64,000 nt of DNA from Nocardia nova SH22a (GCF_000523235.1 NZ_CP006850.1:4154001-4218000); one strand, 5' to 3'. Numbered from the stretch's first letter, positions 18,071 through 26,780 are shown. Made by a program: numbers and translations. The notes: generated by a model not told the origin, from the letters alone.

Positions 18071-19185
18071 GGTCGGCCTTTCTCGGCGGCGCGGGACGCG
18101 ACCGCGGGAGTGTATTCGGTTCCGGCGCACCAGATTCGGCGGATATTGCGGGTGGCGGTGATATCGGCGAGCGGATCGCCGTCGACCAGCACCAGATCCG
18201 CGCGCTTACCGGGTTCGACGACACCGCGATCGGGCATCCCGAAGTGCCGGGCCGGGAGCACCGTGGCCGCGCGCAGGGCGTCCACCGTGGACAGTCCCGC
18301 CTCGACCAGCAGTTCGAGTTCGCTGTGCAGACTCTCCCCGTGCGCCACCAGGCGCGGCAGTCCGGGTTGTTCGGCGGCGTCGGTGCCCGCCAGAATCGGG
18401 ACGCCCGCCGCGTGCAGCGCCGCGACGCCCGCACTCGCCCCGGCGAAGGCGTCGGCGGTACCGCGCATCGTCGCCAGTGCCCGCATCACCGTGAGGGTCG
18501 GAACTGCGACCCGATGGTCGGCGACCATCCGGGCGACCAGATTCTCCGCGACCGGCTCACCCGCCGGAATGTGGGTGATGACATCGGCGCCGAGTTCGAC
18601 CGCGGATTCGTAGGCCCCGTGCGAGGAGGCGTGCGCGACGACCTGCCGTCCCTGATCGTGGGCGGCGGCGATCACCGCGGCGGCCACGGCGGGATCGGGA
18701 CCGCCCTGTCCGGGCGCCTCGAGCACGATCTTGATGTAGTCGGCGCCCTCGGCGATCCGGTTCGCGACGAAGCGTGCGGCCTGCTCCGGATCGGCGAGGA
18801 CGGCCTCCTCGGGCATGCCGAAGTGGGAGTGCGGTCCGGCCGGGCCGATGACCGGCAGTCCGGCGCTGCGAATATCGGTGAGCCCGTGGGCGTTTCGCAG
18901 GGATCGCACCAGATCGGCGGGCCAGGTGGCCATGTCCAGGGCGGTGGTGACGCCCCAGGCCGCCAGCTGTTCGAGGGTGTCACGGCCGTGCAGGTGGATG
19001 TGGGCGTCGATCAGGCCGGGCAGCAGCACCGCGCCGTCCGCGTCGACGGTGTCGGCGGCATCGCCGGTCTCCGTGCCGATCACCGCACCGTCGATGATCA
19101 CCGTGCGCGGCGGCGACAAGCGCGTGCCGTCGAATACGCGGACGCCGGTCAGTGCCGTCCGATGGGTGGATGAGCTGGTGGTCAC
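18067..19185 (-). CDS. Imidazolonepropionase-like amidohydrolase (cluster A)
   Basis: Metal-dependent hydrolase of the amidohydrolase-1 superfamily, 372 residues. There is a beta-sandwich N-terminus (LTGVRVFDG), metal motif GLIDAHIHLH, EGADYIKIV with the bridging Lys, AHASSHGAYESAVELG, HIPAG, and the catalytic Asp in ILAGTDAAE. It ends with the family's RADLVLVDGDPL. Close relatives act on cyclic amides, lactones or prolidase-type substrates; this substrate is unknown. GTG at 19185 with AGGAG upstream. Paralogues lie at 33590-34756 and 44736-45992, each beside SnoaL-, FAH- or SDR-type genes. Confidence 0.8.
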   Translation of the reverse strand: MTTSSSTHRTALTGVRVFDGTRLSPPRTVIIDGAVIGTETGDAADTVDADGAVLLPGLIDAHIHLHGRDTLEQLAAWGVTTALDMATWPADLVRSLRNAHGLTDIRSAGLPVIGPAGPHSHFGMPEEAVLADPEQAARFVANRIAEGADYIKIVLEAPGQGGPDPAVAAAVIAAAHDQGRQVVAHASSHGAYESAVELGADVITHIPAGEPVAENLVARMVADHRVAVPTLTVMRALATMRGTADAFAGASAGVAALHAAGVPILAGTDAAEQPGLPRLVAHGESLHSELELLVEAGLSTVDALRAATVLPARHFGMPDRGVVEPGKRADLVLVDGDPLADITATRNIRRIWCAGTEYTPAVASRAAEKGRP

Positions 19186-19195
19186 CGGGTCGCTC

Positions 19196-19816
19196 CTATC
19201 GGGTCGCTGACGAGCGGTCAGTGTGCAGCCAGGTCTTACCTTCTCGTTCCAGTGCCCGGACCTCGTCGGGCCGGTCGTCGCCGAACAGATCGCCGCCGAC
19301 GGTGTAGCCGCGGCGATCGAGCACATACGACAGCATGCGGTAGGAGGGCCGGAAAGAGGCGAGAACCTCCGGTTCGATTCGCAACGGCGTCCCCGGGACG
19401 GCCGGGGTGAGGGTGTCGCGTTCGTAGACCGGATCGAGTGCGGTGATCAGCCAGCGCCCGTCGTATCGGCGCGCCCGGTAGATCAGCCGGGCGTAGGAGA
19501 CCAGATCGAGTTCGACATCGTCGAGGACGGTCCGGGTTTCGATACCCGCGCCGAGTTCGACCAGCGCCCGATCCCCGTCGATCTCCACGATCGGCGGATG
19601 CATGCGGTGCACGCCCTTGTCGCCGCGGGCGGCCATGTCCTCGGACGCGGTGACGAAGTCGGGTCCGTTGCCCCGGAACCAGCTCAGCCGCACCGCGCTG
19701 TCGCCGGCGTAGCAGGAGCGCATATCGTCCCACCAGTTTCGATCCCGGCACTGCCGCTCCCGCAGCACCAGCTGCCCGACGGCGACGGTATCGGCGGTGT
19801 GGTCACTCGTGGTCAT
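19196..19816 (-). CDS. SnoaL-like (NTF2 fold) protein, long type, cluster A
   Basis: 206 residues. The N-terminal half has an NTF2/SnoaL-like fold pattern (RDRNWWDDMRSCYAGDSAV and LSWFRGNG), followed by a C-terminal extension (PSYRMLSYVLDRRGY). It is a clear paralogue of 32904-33527, which has RDRNWWDRMERCF and LSWFSGTG at the same places. NTF2-fold proteins are often small hydratases, isomerases or hydrolases in aromatic and polyketide pathways. The ATG overlaps the upstream ligase stop by 4 nt. Confidence 0.75.
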   Translation of the reverse strand: MTTSDHTADTVAVGQLVLRERQCRDRNWWDDMRSCYAGDSAVRLSWFRGNGPDFVTASEDMAARGDKGVHRMHPPIVEIDGDRALVELGAGIETRTVLDDVELDLVSYARLIYRARRYDGRWLITALDPVYERDTLTPAVPGTPLRIEPEVLASFRPSYRMLSYVLDRRGYTVGGDLFGDDRPDEVRALEREGKTWLHTDRSSATR

Positions 19817-21858
19817 CGCGCATCACCGGCCTCGGCGAGAATACGGGCGGCATGATCGCGGTAGAAGGCGACGCTGTCCGGATCGGACAGGGCGTCGAGG
19901 TTGACCGCTCGTTCCACCGGCTGTCCCAGATACAACTTCTTGATCGGCACCTCGATCTTCTTTCCGGTATGTGTGGTGGGGATGGCGGGGGCGACGACGA
20001 TCTCGTCGGGCACGTACCGGGCGCCCGCGCGGGCGCGAATGGTCGCGACGATTCGCTCGCGCAGCTCGTCGGTCGCTTCCACGCCCGGTTCGAGAACGAC
20101 GAACAACGGCATGTAGTACCCGCCGCCGGGGCGTTCGACGCCGATGACCATGCTGTCGGCGATATCGGGCACCGCCCCGAGCGCCGCGTAGACATCCGCC
20201 GAGCCCAGCCGCACTCCCTGCCGGTTGAGCGTGGCATCGGAGCGTCCGTGCACGACGAACGCGCCGTCTTCGGTTTCGGTGATCCAATCGCCGTGCCACC
20301 ACACGCCGGGATAGCGATCGAAATACGCGGCGCGGTACTTCTCGTCGTTGTCGTCGTTCCAGAAGCGCAGCGGCATGGACGGCATCGGCGCGGTGATCAC
20401 CATCTCCCCCACCTCGTCGGCGACCCGCTCACCGCGGTCGTTCCACGCCTGCACGTCGACACCGAGCATGGGTCCCTGCGAGACCCCGATCCGCGCGGGT
20501 TCGAGCGGATTGGAACCGACGAAACACGAGCAGATATCGGTGCCGCCCGAATCCGACCCCAGATGCACTGCCGGGCCGAAGGTTTCGCGGACCCAGCGCC
20601 AGGTGGAGTCCGGCAGCGGCGAGCCGGTGGAGAAGATGAAACGCAGGGCCGTCAGGTCCAGGCCCGAGATGTCGGTAGCGGCCCGTTCGTTCAGTTGCAG
20701 ATAGGCCGCACCGGTCCCGAACAGAGTCGCCCCGGTCAGCGCCATATTGCGCAGATGCCGGTCCGGGCCGTCGTAGGTGGGTGAGCCGGAATAGGTGACG
20801 ACCGCGGCACCGGTGGACAGCGCGTTGACCATCGCGTTCCACACCATCCACGAGGTGTTGGCGGCGACATAGCAGATATCGTCGCTGCCGCAGTCGTACT
20901 GGAGGGCAAAGGATTTCAGCGATTCCAGCAGCATTCCGCCGTGGCCGTGCACGATTCCCTTCGGCGCGCCGGTGGTGCCCGAGGAGAACAGCACCCACAG
21001 CGGATGGTCGAATGCGGTGGTCTCGTACACCGGCGTCGCCGTGCGGCCGCTGAGTTCACCGAAATCGTGGACGGTCACATCGCGGGTGAGCCGCGGCGGC
21101 CGGTCCGCCGCGTCGATGATCAGGTGCCGGACGGACGGCAGCGCATCGGCCAGGGTAGTCAGCCGATCGGTGCACTCGATCGTCTTGCCGTTGAATCGGT
21201 ATGCGCCACAACCGATCAGAACCGTCGGAGCCAGCTGCGACAGCCGGGCCACGGTCGCCCGGACGGCCAGCTCCGGGGAGTTGACCGTCCAGATCGCGCC
21301 GACCGCGGCCGCGGCGAGCAGGCCGATGATCGCCTCCGGTGTATTCGGCAGCACGGCGGCCACCCGGTCCCCGGGCCGCACGCCCAGTTCGCGCAGTGCA
21401 GTCGCCAGCCCCGCGACCCGGTCGCGCAGTTCACGCCAGGTCAGCACCGTGACCGTCGCGGTCTCGCCGACCGTCACCACGGCCGCCCGCCCGGCCGAGC
21501 CGGGGTCCTCGGCGTGGCGGAGCAGATTCTCGGCGTAGTTGACCGTCGCGTCCGGGAACCAGCGCGCACCCGGCATGTCGGCAGCGGCCAGTGCGGTGCC
21601 CTGCAGGCCGGCTCCCAGGACGTCGAAATAGGTTGCGACGGTTGACCAGAACTCTCCCGGATCCGCTACCGACCACTCGTGGATCGCACGGTAGTCGGGT
21701 AGTTCACGCCCGATCCGAGCGCTCGCGGCACGCGCGAAGTCGGTCAGGCGCGCTGTCGCACGCGCCTGCTCGGTGGGCGCCCAGTCGATATCGGGCAGCC
21801 GTGTCCGGGACTGCTCGGTGTCGGCTCGAACCTGTGGAGTGCCAGTCGTTCCGGTCAT
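19813..21858 (-). CDS. Acetoacetate--CoA ligase
   Basis: 681 residues, the size of acetoacetyl-CoA synthetases (ACS-like, about 650-680). It activates acetoacetate or a similar beta-keto acid with ATP and CoA. It carries the acetyl-CoA-synthetase-type N-terminal domain (PGEFWSTVATYFD and MPGARWFPDATVNYAENLL), the adenylation motif VLFSSGTTGAPKGIVHGHGG, LGSDSGGTDI, and YPGVWWHGDW near the hinge. In the middle of the cluster A minus operon, between FAH and SnoaL genes. It probably activates the keto acid released by the FAH enzymes. ATG start with GAGAGAG upstream. Confidence 0.88.
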   Translation of the reverse strand: MTGTTGTPQVRADTEQSRTRLPDIDWAPTEQARATARLTDFARAASARIGRELPDYRAIHEWSVADPGEFWSTVATYFDVLGAGLQGTALAAADMPGARWFPDATVNYAENLLRHAEDPGSAGRAAVVTVGETATVTVLTWRELRDRVAGLATALRELGVRPGDRVAAVLPNTPEAIIGLLAAAAVGAIWTVNSPELAVRATVARLSQLAPTVLIGCGAYRFNGKTIECTDRLTTLADALPSVRHLIIDAADRPPRLTRDVTVHDFGELSGRTATPVYETTAFDHPLWVLFSSGTTGAPKGIVHGHGGMLLESLKSFALQYDCGSDDICYVAANTSWMVWNAMVNALSTGAAVVTYSGSPTYDGPDRHLRNMALTGATLFGTGAAYLQLNERAATDISGLDLTALRFIFSTGSPLPDSTWRWVRETFGPAVHLGSDSGGTDICSCFVGSNPLEPARIGVSQGPMLGVDVQAWNDRGERVADEVGEMVITAPMPSMPLRFWNDDNDEKYRAAYFDRYPGVWWHGDWITETEDGAFVVHGRSDATLNRQGVRLGSADVYAALGAVPDIADSMVIGVERPGGGYYMPLFVVLEPGVEATDELRERIVATIRARAGARYVPDEIVVAPAIPTTHTGKKIEVPIKKLYLGQPVERAVNLDALSDPDSVAFYRDHAARILAEAGDAR

Positions 21859-21872
21859 GCCGACTCTCTCGT

Positions 21873-22724
21873 TCAGGAGGCCACGAACTGCTGGCGCAGT
21901 TCGCCGATGCCGGAGATGTAGCTGACCAGTTCGTCACCGGGCTGCAGGAATCGCTGCGGGGTGCGTCCCGCGCCGACTCCGGCGGGAGTGCCGGTGAACA
22001 GCAGATCGCCGGGCAGCAGCGGAATCTTCTGCGAGAGTGCGGCTATCAACGCCGGGACCGAGAAGATCAGATCACGGGTACGGCCCTTCTGCATCTGCTC
22101 ACCGTTGACCGAGCAGCCGATCTCGAGATCGTCGCGGTTGTCGAATTCGTCGGCGGTGACCACCCACGGACCGGTCGGGCCGAAGCCGGGCAGCGATTTG
22201 CCGAGGCTGAATTGCGGTGAGGGACCGGCGGTTTGAGTGACCCGCTCGGAAATATCCTGGCCGACGGTGAGCCCGGCGACGTGATCCCACGCCTGCTCGG
22301 GAGAGATCTGATACGCCCGGGTGCCGATCACGGCGACGAGTTCGACCTCCCAGTCGGTCTTCCCGTCCGGCGGCAGCTGCACCTGGGTCACCGGTCCACT
22401 CAGGCACGACACCCACTTGGTGAACATCACCGTCGGCTGCTCGGGCACCGAGAATCCGGACTCCGAGGCGTGCTCGCTGTAGTTCAGCCCGATCGCCAGC
22501 ACCTGCCGCGGCGCCGGGACCGGCGCGCCGAGATCGGTGACGGCGAAAGCCTTTCCGGTGCCGGCGTCGGCATCGGCGGCCCAGGCCGCGAACTCCTCCC
22601 ACACCTCGTAGATCGACTGCGGATCCGGCCCGAAGCGACCGGAGCTGGCCTGTTCGACATCCAGCGCGGCGGAGCCGTCTGCGGAAATCAGGACGAGGCG
22701 GCCGGACAGATTGGCGATACGCAT
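21873..22724 (-). CDS. Fumarylacetoacetate hydrolase family protein (cluster A)
   Basis: 283 residues of the two-domain bacterial FAH type. The short N-terminal domain is MRIANLSGRLVLIS. The catalytic domain has GLNYSEHASE, DWEVELVAVIG (metal Glu), GQDISER (metal Asp) and the closing LLFTGTPAGVG. Family members hydrolyse acylpyruvates or decarboxylate/tautomerise oxaloacetate-like acids. Second gene of the operon, 26 bp after the flavin hydroxylase. ATG with AAGGAG upstream. Its near-twin in cluster B is 41486-42337. Confidence 0.85.
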   Translation of the reverse strand: MRIANLSGRLVLISADGSAALDVEQASSGRFGPDPQSIYEVWEEFAAWAADADAGTGKAFAVTDLGAPVPAPRQVLAIGLNYSEHASESGFSVPEQPTVMFTKWVSCLSGPVTQVQLPPDGKTDWEVELVAVIGTRAYQISPEQAWDHVAGLTVGQDISERVTQTAGPSPQFSLGKSLPGFGPTGPWVVTADEFDNRDDLEIGCSVNGEQMQKGRTRDLIFSVPALIAALSQKIPLLPGDLLFTGTPAGVGAGRTPQRFLQPGDELVSYISGIGELRQQFVAS

Positions 22725-22750
22725 GAAAATTCTCCTTGTCGGGACGATGG

Positions 22751-23953
22751 TCAGATCAGTGGGGTGATGGTCTCGTCGACGCCCAGCAGCGCCTTGCCGT
22801 AGATCTCGTAGTTCACCTGCGGTGAGACGATGGCGTGCCGGGCCGCCGTCGCCGAATCGCGCCAGATCCGTTGCAGCGGATTGACTTCGGCGAACGAGCC
22901 CGCACCGTGCGCGGACAACAGGATCTCGATCGCGCGGGTGACGCACTCGGCGACGTACCCGGTGTCGGACCGCATCCGCGCCCGGGTGAGGAAGTCCGGG
23001 TACTCACCGCGCGCGGCCGCCGCGTCGATCTCGTCGGCGGCGCGGTATGCGACCAGACGCGCGGTGTCGATGAGCCGGGCGGCCTCGGCGATCTGCAACT
23101 GGAAGCCGACCGACTCCTGCTGGGAGGTGAAGAAGGTGTAGGAGATCGGCTTGTTCGCGGCCTTGCCGATCACGTAATCCAGTGCCGCCTGGCCCATTCC
23201 GAGCTGCGGCCCGACCAGGACCAGCGCCAGGATCGGCACCAGCGCCGAGCGGTAGAGCGCCTCGTCGGTGTGTTCGGTGCCGTAGGTGCCGGTGATGGCG
23301 GGCGGGACGCGCAGCACCCGGTGTTCGGGTACGAAGACATCCTCGGCGATGAGGCAGTTGCTGCCCGAGGACCGCATACCCGCCACGAACCAGGTGTCCT
23401 GCAGGTCCAGATCGCCGCGCGGAATCAGCGCGGTCCCCTGGTCGACCACTGCGCCGGATTCGTCGGTGAGCGGAATGCCGAGTCCGGCCCAGGTCGCATG
23501 CCAGGAGCCGGAGTTGTAGAACCACTTTCCGGTCACCCGCCAGCCGCCGGGAACCTTGCGGGTCTCGGCCGTCGGCGCGAGCACGCCGGACACCTTGGCG
23601 TCGGGATCGGCGCCGAAGATGTCGTCCTGGGCTTGCTGCGGAAACAGTCCCGCCATCCAGTTGCACACATTGGTCAGGGTGAGCACCCACGCGGTGCCGC
23701 CGTCGGCCTCGGCGACCGCCGCCGACACCTCGAGCATGGTGCGCATCGAGGTCTCGTAGCCGCCGTAGCGCTTGGGGATCGCGAGTTTGAACAGTCCGGC
23801 CTCGGTCAGCGCCTGAATACTCTCCTCGGATACGCGCCGATTCTGTTCGCCCTCGGCCGCATTGCGGGCGAGCAGCGGTCGCAGTTCGCGGGCGCGGGCA
23901 ACCAGTTCCGCGGTGCCGGGTACCGGTGCGGCGTGGGTTTCGGTGGTGGTCAT
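22751..23953 (-). CDS. HsaA-like flavin-dependent hydroxylase (acyl-CoA dehydrogenase fold), copy 1
   Basis: 400 residues with the acyl-CoA-dehydrogenase fold. It matches the two-component group D flavin monooxygenases (HsaA, C2-HpaH type) rather than dehydrogenases: PKRYGGYETSMRTML, EADGGTAWVLTLTN, GGWRVTGKWFYNSGSWHA, SSGSNCLIAEDVFVPEHR and a C-terminal IEILLSAHGAGSF. Such enzymes use reduced flavin from a partner reductase to hydroxylate phenols. I chose the ATG at 23953 over one five codons upstream because of GGAG 6 nt before it. First gene of the minus operon, behind operator-like sites. Over 80% identical by eye to 26781-27977. Confidence 0.82.
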   Translation of the reverse strand: MTTTETHAAPVPGTAELVARARELRPLLARNAAEGEQNRRVSEESIQALTEAGLFKLAIPKRYGGYETSMRTMLEVSAAVAEADGGTAWVLTLTNVCNWMAGLFPQQAQDDIFGADPDAKVSGVLAPTAETRKVPGGWRVTGKWFYNSGSWHATWAGLGIPLTDESGAVVDQGTALIPRGDLDLQDTWFVAGMRSSGSNCLIAEDVFVPEHRVLRVPPAITGTYGTEHTDEALYRSALVPILALVLVGPQLGMGQAALDYVIGKAANKPISYTFFTSQQESVGFQLQIAEAARLIDTARLVAYRAADEIDAAAARGEYPDFLTRARMRSDTGYVAECVTRAIEILLSAHGAGSFAEVNPLQRIWRDSATAARHAIVSPQVNYEIYGKALLGVDETITPLI

Positions 23954-24013
23954 CTTCGTCTCCTGCATCCGAGGCTCCGCGGTGAGGGAAGTACCGATCC
24001 GTCCGGGTCGGCT

Positions 24014-24031
24014 AATTCATCATGTTTAATT
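24014..24031. promoter_or_regulatory. Operator-like inverted repeat A1
   Basis: AATTCATCATGTTTAATT, an imperfect palindrome centred on CATG. It lies about 60 bp upstream of the flavin hydroxylase copy 1 start. It belongs to a set of five related sites (see A2-A5) in the three regulatory gaps around the cluster A GntR gene. Probable binding site of that regulator. Confidence 0.65.
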
Positions 24032-24084
24032 CCCTTGCCCACAGTGTTGAAGTGATCCGGGTCACCTGTCAAGAGGGTTCGCGA

Positions 24085-24102
24085 AATTAATCATGATGAA
24101 TT
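24085..24102. promoter_or_regulatory. Operator-like inverted repeat A2
   Basis: AATTAATCATGATGAATT, a near-perfect palindrome 71 bp from A1 (start to start). The two lie between the divergent hydroxylase copy 1 (minus) and aldo/keto reductase (plus) genes, so one pair of sites could control both promoters. Confidence 0.7.
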
Positions 24103-24203
24103 ATCGTCGAGCCCGGTCGGAGCGCCGCTCGGCCGGACCGCCGCGGCCCGCCCGTATGTTGGATCCCGTCGCAGCGAACCGCCTCAGGAACGGAGTGCCG
24201 ATC

Positions 24204-25124
24204 GTGACCGAGCAGCCGCAGGCCCCCACTCCGGGGGGCGTCTTCCCGCTGGCAGGACGACCGACACCGCGCGTGGGGTACGGGATGGGCCGCCTCACCC
24301 GCGCGGTGTCGAGTACGCACACCCGGGCGGCGGCGGTGACGCTGCTGCACCAGGCGTTCGAGTTCGGCATCCGCCATTTCGACACCGCGCAGTTCTACGG
24401 CAACGGCACCGCGAACGAACTTCTGCGCGAGGCGTTCCGGAGCCGCCGCGACGAGGTCCTGCTGGCCACCAAGGCCGGTGCCCGACCCGTCCCGGACGCG
24501 CCGGTTCCGCTCACCGCCGCGCAACGCCCCGAGGAATTGCGGGCCGCGGTGGAGGCGAACCTGGCGACGCTGGACACCGACCGCGTGGACGTGGTGTATC
24601 TGCGGCGGATGGACTTCGCGCCCGGCCTGCTCGCCGAGGGCGATCAGATCGTGCCGCTCGCCGATCAGCTCGCCGAACTGGTAGCGCTGCGCGATGCGGG
24701 CAAGATCGTCGCCATCGGCCTGAGTCACATCACGCTCGACCAGTTCCGGGCCGCGGCTCCGGCCGGAATCGGCTGCGTGCAGAACATCTACCATCTGCTC
24801 GATCGCGATGCCGAACCGCTGCTGAACACATGCCGCGACCACGATGTCGCGTGGATTCCCTATTTTCCGCTCGGCGGCGGTGGCGCCTATGCGGGGCTGG
24901 CCGACGTCACCGCGGATCCGGCGGTGGAGGAGATCGCGCGAGAACTCGGCGCGACACCGACGCAGGTCGGTCTCGCCTGGCAGCTGACTCACGCGCCCAA
25001 TACGATGCTGATCCCCGGCACCGCCGGTCTCGATCATCTCGGCGAGAACGTGGCCGCCGGTTCGATCGAACTCGACGCTGCCGCCATGCGCCGCCTGGAC
25101 GCGCTGGGCGACCCGGGTCGATAA
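24204..25124 (+). CDS. Aldo/keto reductase
   Basis: 306 residues of the AKR superfamily (TIM barrel, NADPH-dependent carbonyl reductase). It shows RVGYGMGRLT, FDTAQFYGNGTANELL (Asp and Tyr of the catalytic tetrad), LLATKAG (Lys) and a normal IGLSHI strand. The usual catalytic His position reads VYLRRMD, so the tetrad may be incomplete. The C-terminal cofactor region is TMLIPGTAGLDHLGEN. GTG start with GGAG 8 nt upstream. An ATG-containing extension upstream runs through operator A2 and is not family-like. Divergent from the hydroxylase operon. Confidence 0.8.
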   Translation: MTEQPQAPTPGGVFPLAGRPTPRVGYGMGRLTRAVSSTHTRAAAVTLLHQAFEFGIRHFDTAQFYGNGTANELLREAFRSRRDEVLLATKAGARPVPDAPVPLTAAQRPEELRAAVEANLATLDTDRVDVVYLRRMDFAPGLLAEGDQIVPLADQLAELVALRDAGKIVAIGLSHITLDQFRAAAPAGIGCVQNIYHLLDRDAEPLLNTCRDHDVAWIPYFPLGGGGAYAGLADVTADPAVEEIARELGATPTQVGLAWQLTHAPNTMLIPGTAGLDHLGENVAAGSIELDAAAMRRLDALGDPGR

Positions 25125-25163
25125 CGCCGATCCGACTGCCGGACAACGGGATTCGCGTTCCGG

Positions 25164-26006
25164 CTAACCGGATCGATCCGCCTCCCCGGTCGTCGGCTCG
25201 AACGAACGCAGCACCACGGTCGGGACGGTGCGACGCAGCGCATCGATGGCGGCATCGCGGTCGCGGCGCGCCAATCCGTCGACGAGGTCTTCCATGACCC
25301 GGGCCATCGGCGTCGGATCGATGTCCTCGGGCGCGGCCGTTTCGAGCTTCGCCCGCAGATACGTGGTGCCCACGTCCATGATGCTCAGGTAGAGGGTGTT
25401 GAGCAGGCCGCCCTTGCCGAGATCGGCGATGTAGGCGTGCAATTCCCAACCGGCCCAGACGAAGTCGGAGATCGTGCCGGACTCCTGGGCGCGATGCACC
25501 TGGGCCAGTCGTTCGGCCAGGGCGTCCTGATCGGCGAGGGTGTAGCAGCGCAGCACCTCGTCGATCAGCAGCGGAGCGATGGCGTCGCGGATCTGCACGG
25601 ACTCCGCGAAGGCCGAGGAGTCGTCCGCGGCGGCGCGGAACCAGCCGTTCATGCGCGACAGCGGTGACGGATCGCAGGCGAACAACCCGCCGCCCGGTCC
25701 GGGCCGGGAGGTGATGATCCCGCGGGTCTGGGCGAGTTTGATCGCCTCGTTGATGGTGCCGACCGAGACGCCGCACAACTTACGAAGTTCATCCTTGCTG
25801 CCGATGCGCTCACCGGCCGGGACCGCGGCGGCCAGCCGGGCGATCTGACCCGCGGCCTGCTCCGCGCGGGACCCGCCGAGCGCCACCGTGCTGCCCACAT
25901 CGGTTGTGCGAGACCAGATTTCCCGTGAATACGCAGGCCCCTCGAGCGCGGCGTCGTCGTCCCTGCCCGCGTAGCTCTTGGCTGCGTCGTCTCTGCTGGC
26001 GCTCAT
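25164..26006 (-). CDS. GntR/FCD family transcriptional regulator (cluster A)
   Basis: 280 residues. An N-terminal region of about 55 residues without a known domain precedes a winged-helix DNA-binding domain (SKDELRKLCGVSVGTINEA, then RGIITSRPGPGGGLF). The C-terminal FCD-type all-helical ligand-binding domain follows (RDAIAPLLIDEVLRC and WELHAYIADLG). FCD regulators usually repress catabolic genes and release DNA on binding a small acid. ATG with GGAGGG upstream. Operator-like sites A3 and A4 lie directly upstream of its own start, which suggests autoregulation. Confidence 0.85.
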   Translation of the reverse strand: MSASRDDAAKSYAGRDDDAALEGPAYSREIWSRTTDVGSTVALGGSRAEQAAGQIARLAAAVPAGERIGSKDELRKLCGVSVGTINEAIKLAQTRGIITSRPGPGGGLFACDPSPLSRMNGWFRAAADDSSAFAESVQIRDAIAPLLIDEVLRCYTLADQDALAERLAQVHRAQESGTISDFVWAGWELHAYIADLGKGGLLNTLYLSIMDVGTTYLRAKLETAAPEDIDPTPMARVMEDLVDGLARRDRDAAIDALRRTVPTVVLRSFEPTTGEADRSG

Positions 26007-26077
26007 CGTTCCCTCCTTGCCCCGAAGAGATCCGCGACTCGAGCCGCAGGTCACCGGGCGCTGAGCCCAACTCTAGC

Positions 26078-26095
26078 AATTAATCATGACGATTG
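26078..26095. promoter_or_regulatory. Operator-like inverted repeat A3
   Basis: AATTAATCATGACGATTG. The left arm is identical to A2 and the right arm has two changes. About 70 bp upstream of the GntR start, in the divergent GntR/flavin reductase gap. Confidence 0.65.
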
Positions 26096-26111
26096 ACCCC
26101 ACCGAATCCCG

Positions 26112-26129
26112 AAAAAATCATGATTAATT
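26112..26129. promoter_or_regulatory. Operator-like inverted repeat A4
   Basis: AAAAAATCATGATTAATT, sharing the ATCATGAT core and the right arm of the consensus. 34 bp from A3, about three helical turns, so regulator dimers could bind the same face. Confidence 0.65.
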
Positions 26130-26181
26130 TCCTTCAACCTCTTGACGGGTGACGGGGGTCACTGGAGACTGAGGTCACAGC

Positions 26182-26199
26182 AATTAATCATGATTTATT
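26182..26199. promoter_or_regulatory. Operator-like inverted repeat A5
   Basis: AATTAATCATGATTTATT, 33-50 bp upstream of the flavin reductase ATG and therefore placed where binding would block that promoter. Spacing from A4 is 70 bp, similar to the A1-A2 distance of 71 bp. Confidence 0.65.
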
Positions 26200-26231
26200 A
26201 CGCCGATCACTCGGAGAAGGGCAGAGCCGCC

Positions 26232-26750
26232 ATGCTGGACCAGCAGTTCCGCGATCTGATGGCCGGGGTGTGCGCGCCGGTCACGGTGGTCGCCACCGCG
26301 AATGAGAACGGCCCACACGGCGCCACCGTCAGTTCCCTGGCGTCGCTGTCGCTGCGACCGGCCTTGCTGTCGATCGCGCTGGACCGGCGATCGACGCTGT
26401 TGAGCCGGATCGAGGAATCCGGCCGATTCGCCGTCAACATCCTGTCCTCCGCACAGGACGAACTGGCGATGATGTTCGCCAGCCGCGGCGCCGACCGATT
26501 CTCCGCGACCGGCTGGTCCCTCGCCGAGGGCCTGCCCCGCCTGGACGGGGTGGCCGGTTGGGCGGCCTGCGAGTTGTGGCAGACCGTCGAGGCCGGTGAT
26601 CACCTGCTGCTGATCGGCCTCGTCACCCGCGCGGCGTCCACCCAGCGCGCGCCGCTGGTCTACGGCTACCGCACCTTCGGCACCCATTCCCGTTTCGCGG
26701 CCCGCCCGCGCACCCCCATCGTCGACGGCATCACCGCCTGCTCGCACTGA
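26232..26750 (+). CDS. HsaB-like flavin reductase, cluster A
   Basis: 172 residues of the short-chain flavin reductase family (HpaC/HsaB). It supplies FMNH2 or FADH2 to a two-component monooxygenase. Motifs: MAGVCAPVTVVATAN, GATVSSLASLSLRPALLS, FAVNILSSAQ, GDHLLLIGLV and YRTFGTH at the C-terminus. The ATG at 26232 is preceded by GGAGAAGG. It is directly followed by the hydroxylase copy 2, the classical reductase/oxygenase pairing. Confidence 0.85.
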   Translation: MLDQQFRDLMAGVCAPVTVVATANENGPHGATVSSLASLSLRPALLSIALDRRSTLLSRIEESGRFAVNILSSAQDELAMMFASRGADRFSATGWSLAEGLPRLDGVAGWAACELWQTVEAGDHLLLIGLVTRAASTQRAPLVYGYRTFGTHSRFAARPRTPIVDGITACSH

Positions 26751-26780
26751 CCCGTTCCGAACTCACAGGAGACATCACCG

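Noticed and set aside
16060..19173. Long plus-strand open frames opposite the FAH and amidohydrolase genes
   Set aside because: The minus strand carries recognisable catalytic motifs throughout; the plus frames have Arg/Gly-rich composition and no ribosome-binding sites.
22751..23953. Reading the three flavin hydroxylases as acyl-CoA dehydrogenases
   Set aside because: Their motifs match the HsaA/C2-HpaH branch, and two of three are adjacent to HsaB-type flavin reductases. No electron-transfer flavoprotein genes are nearby.
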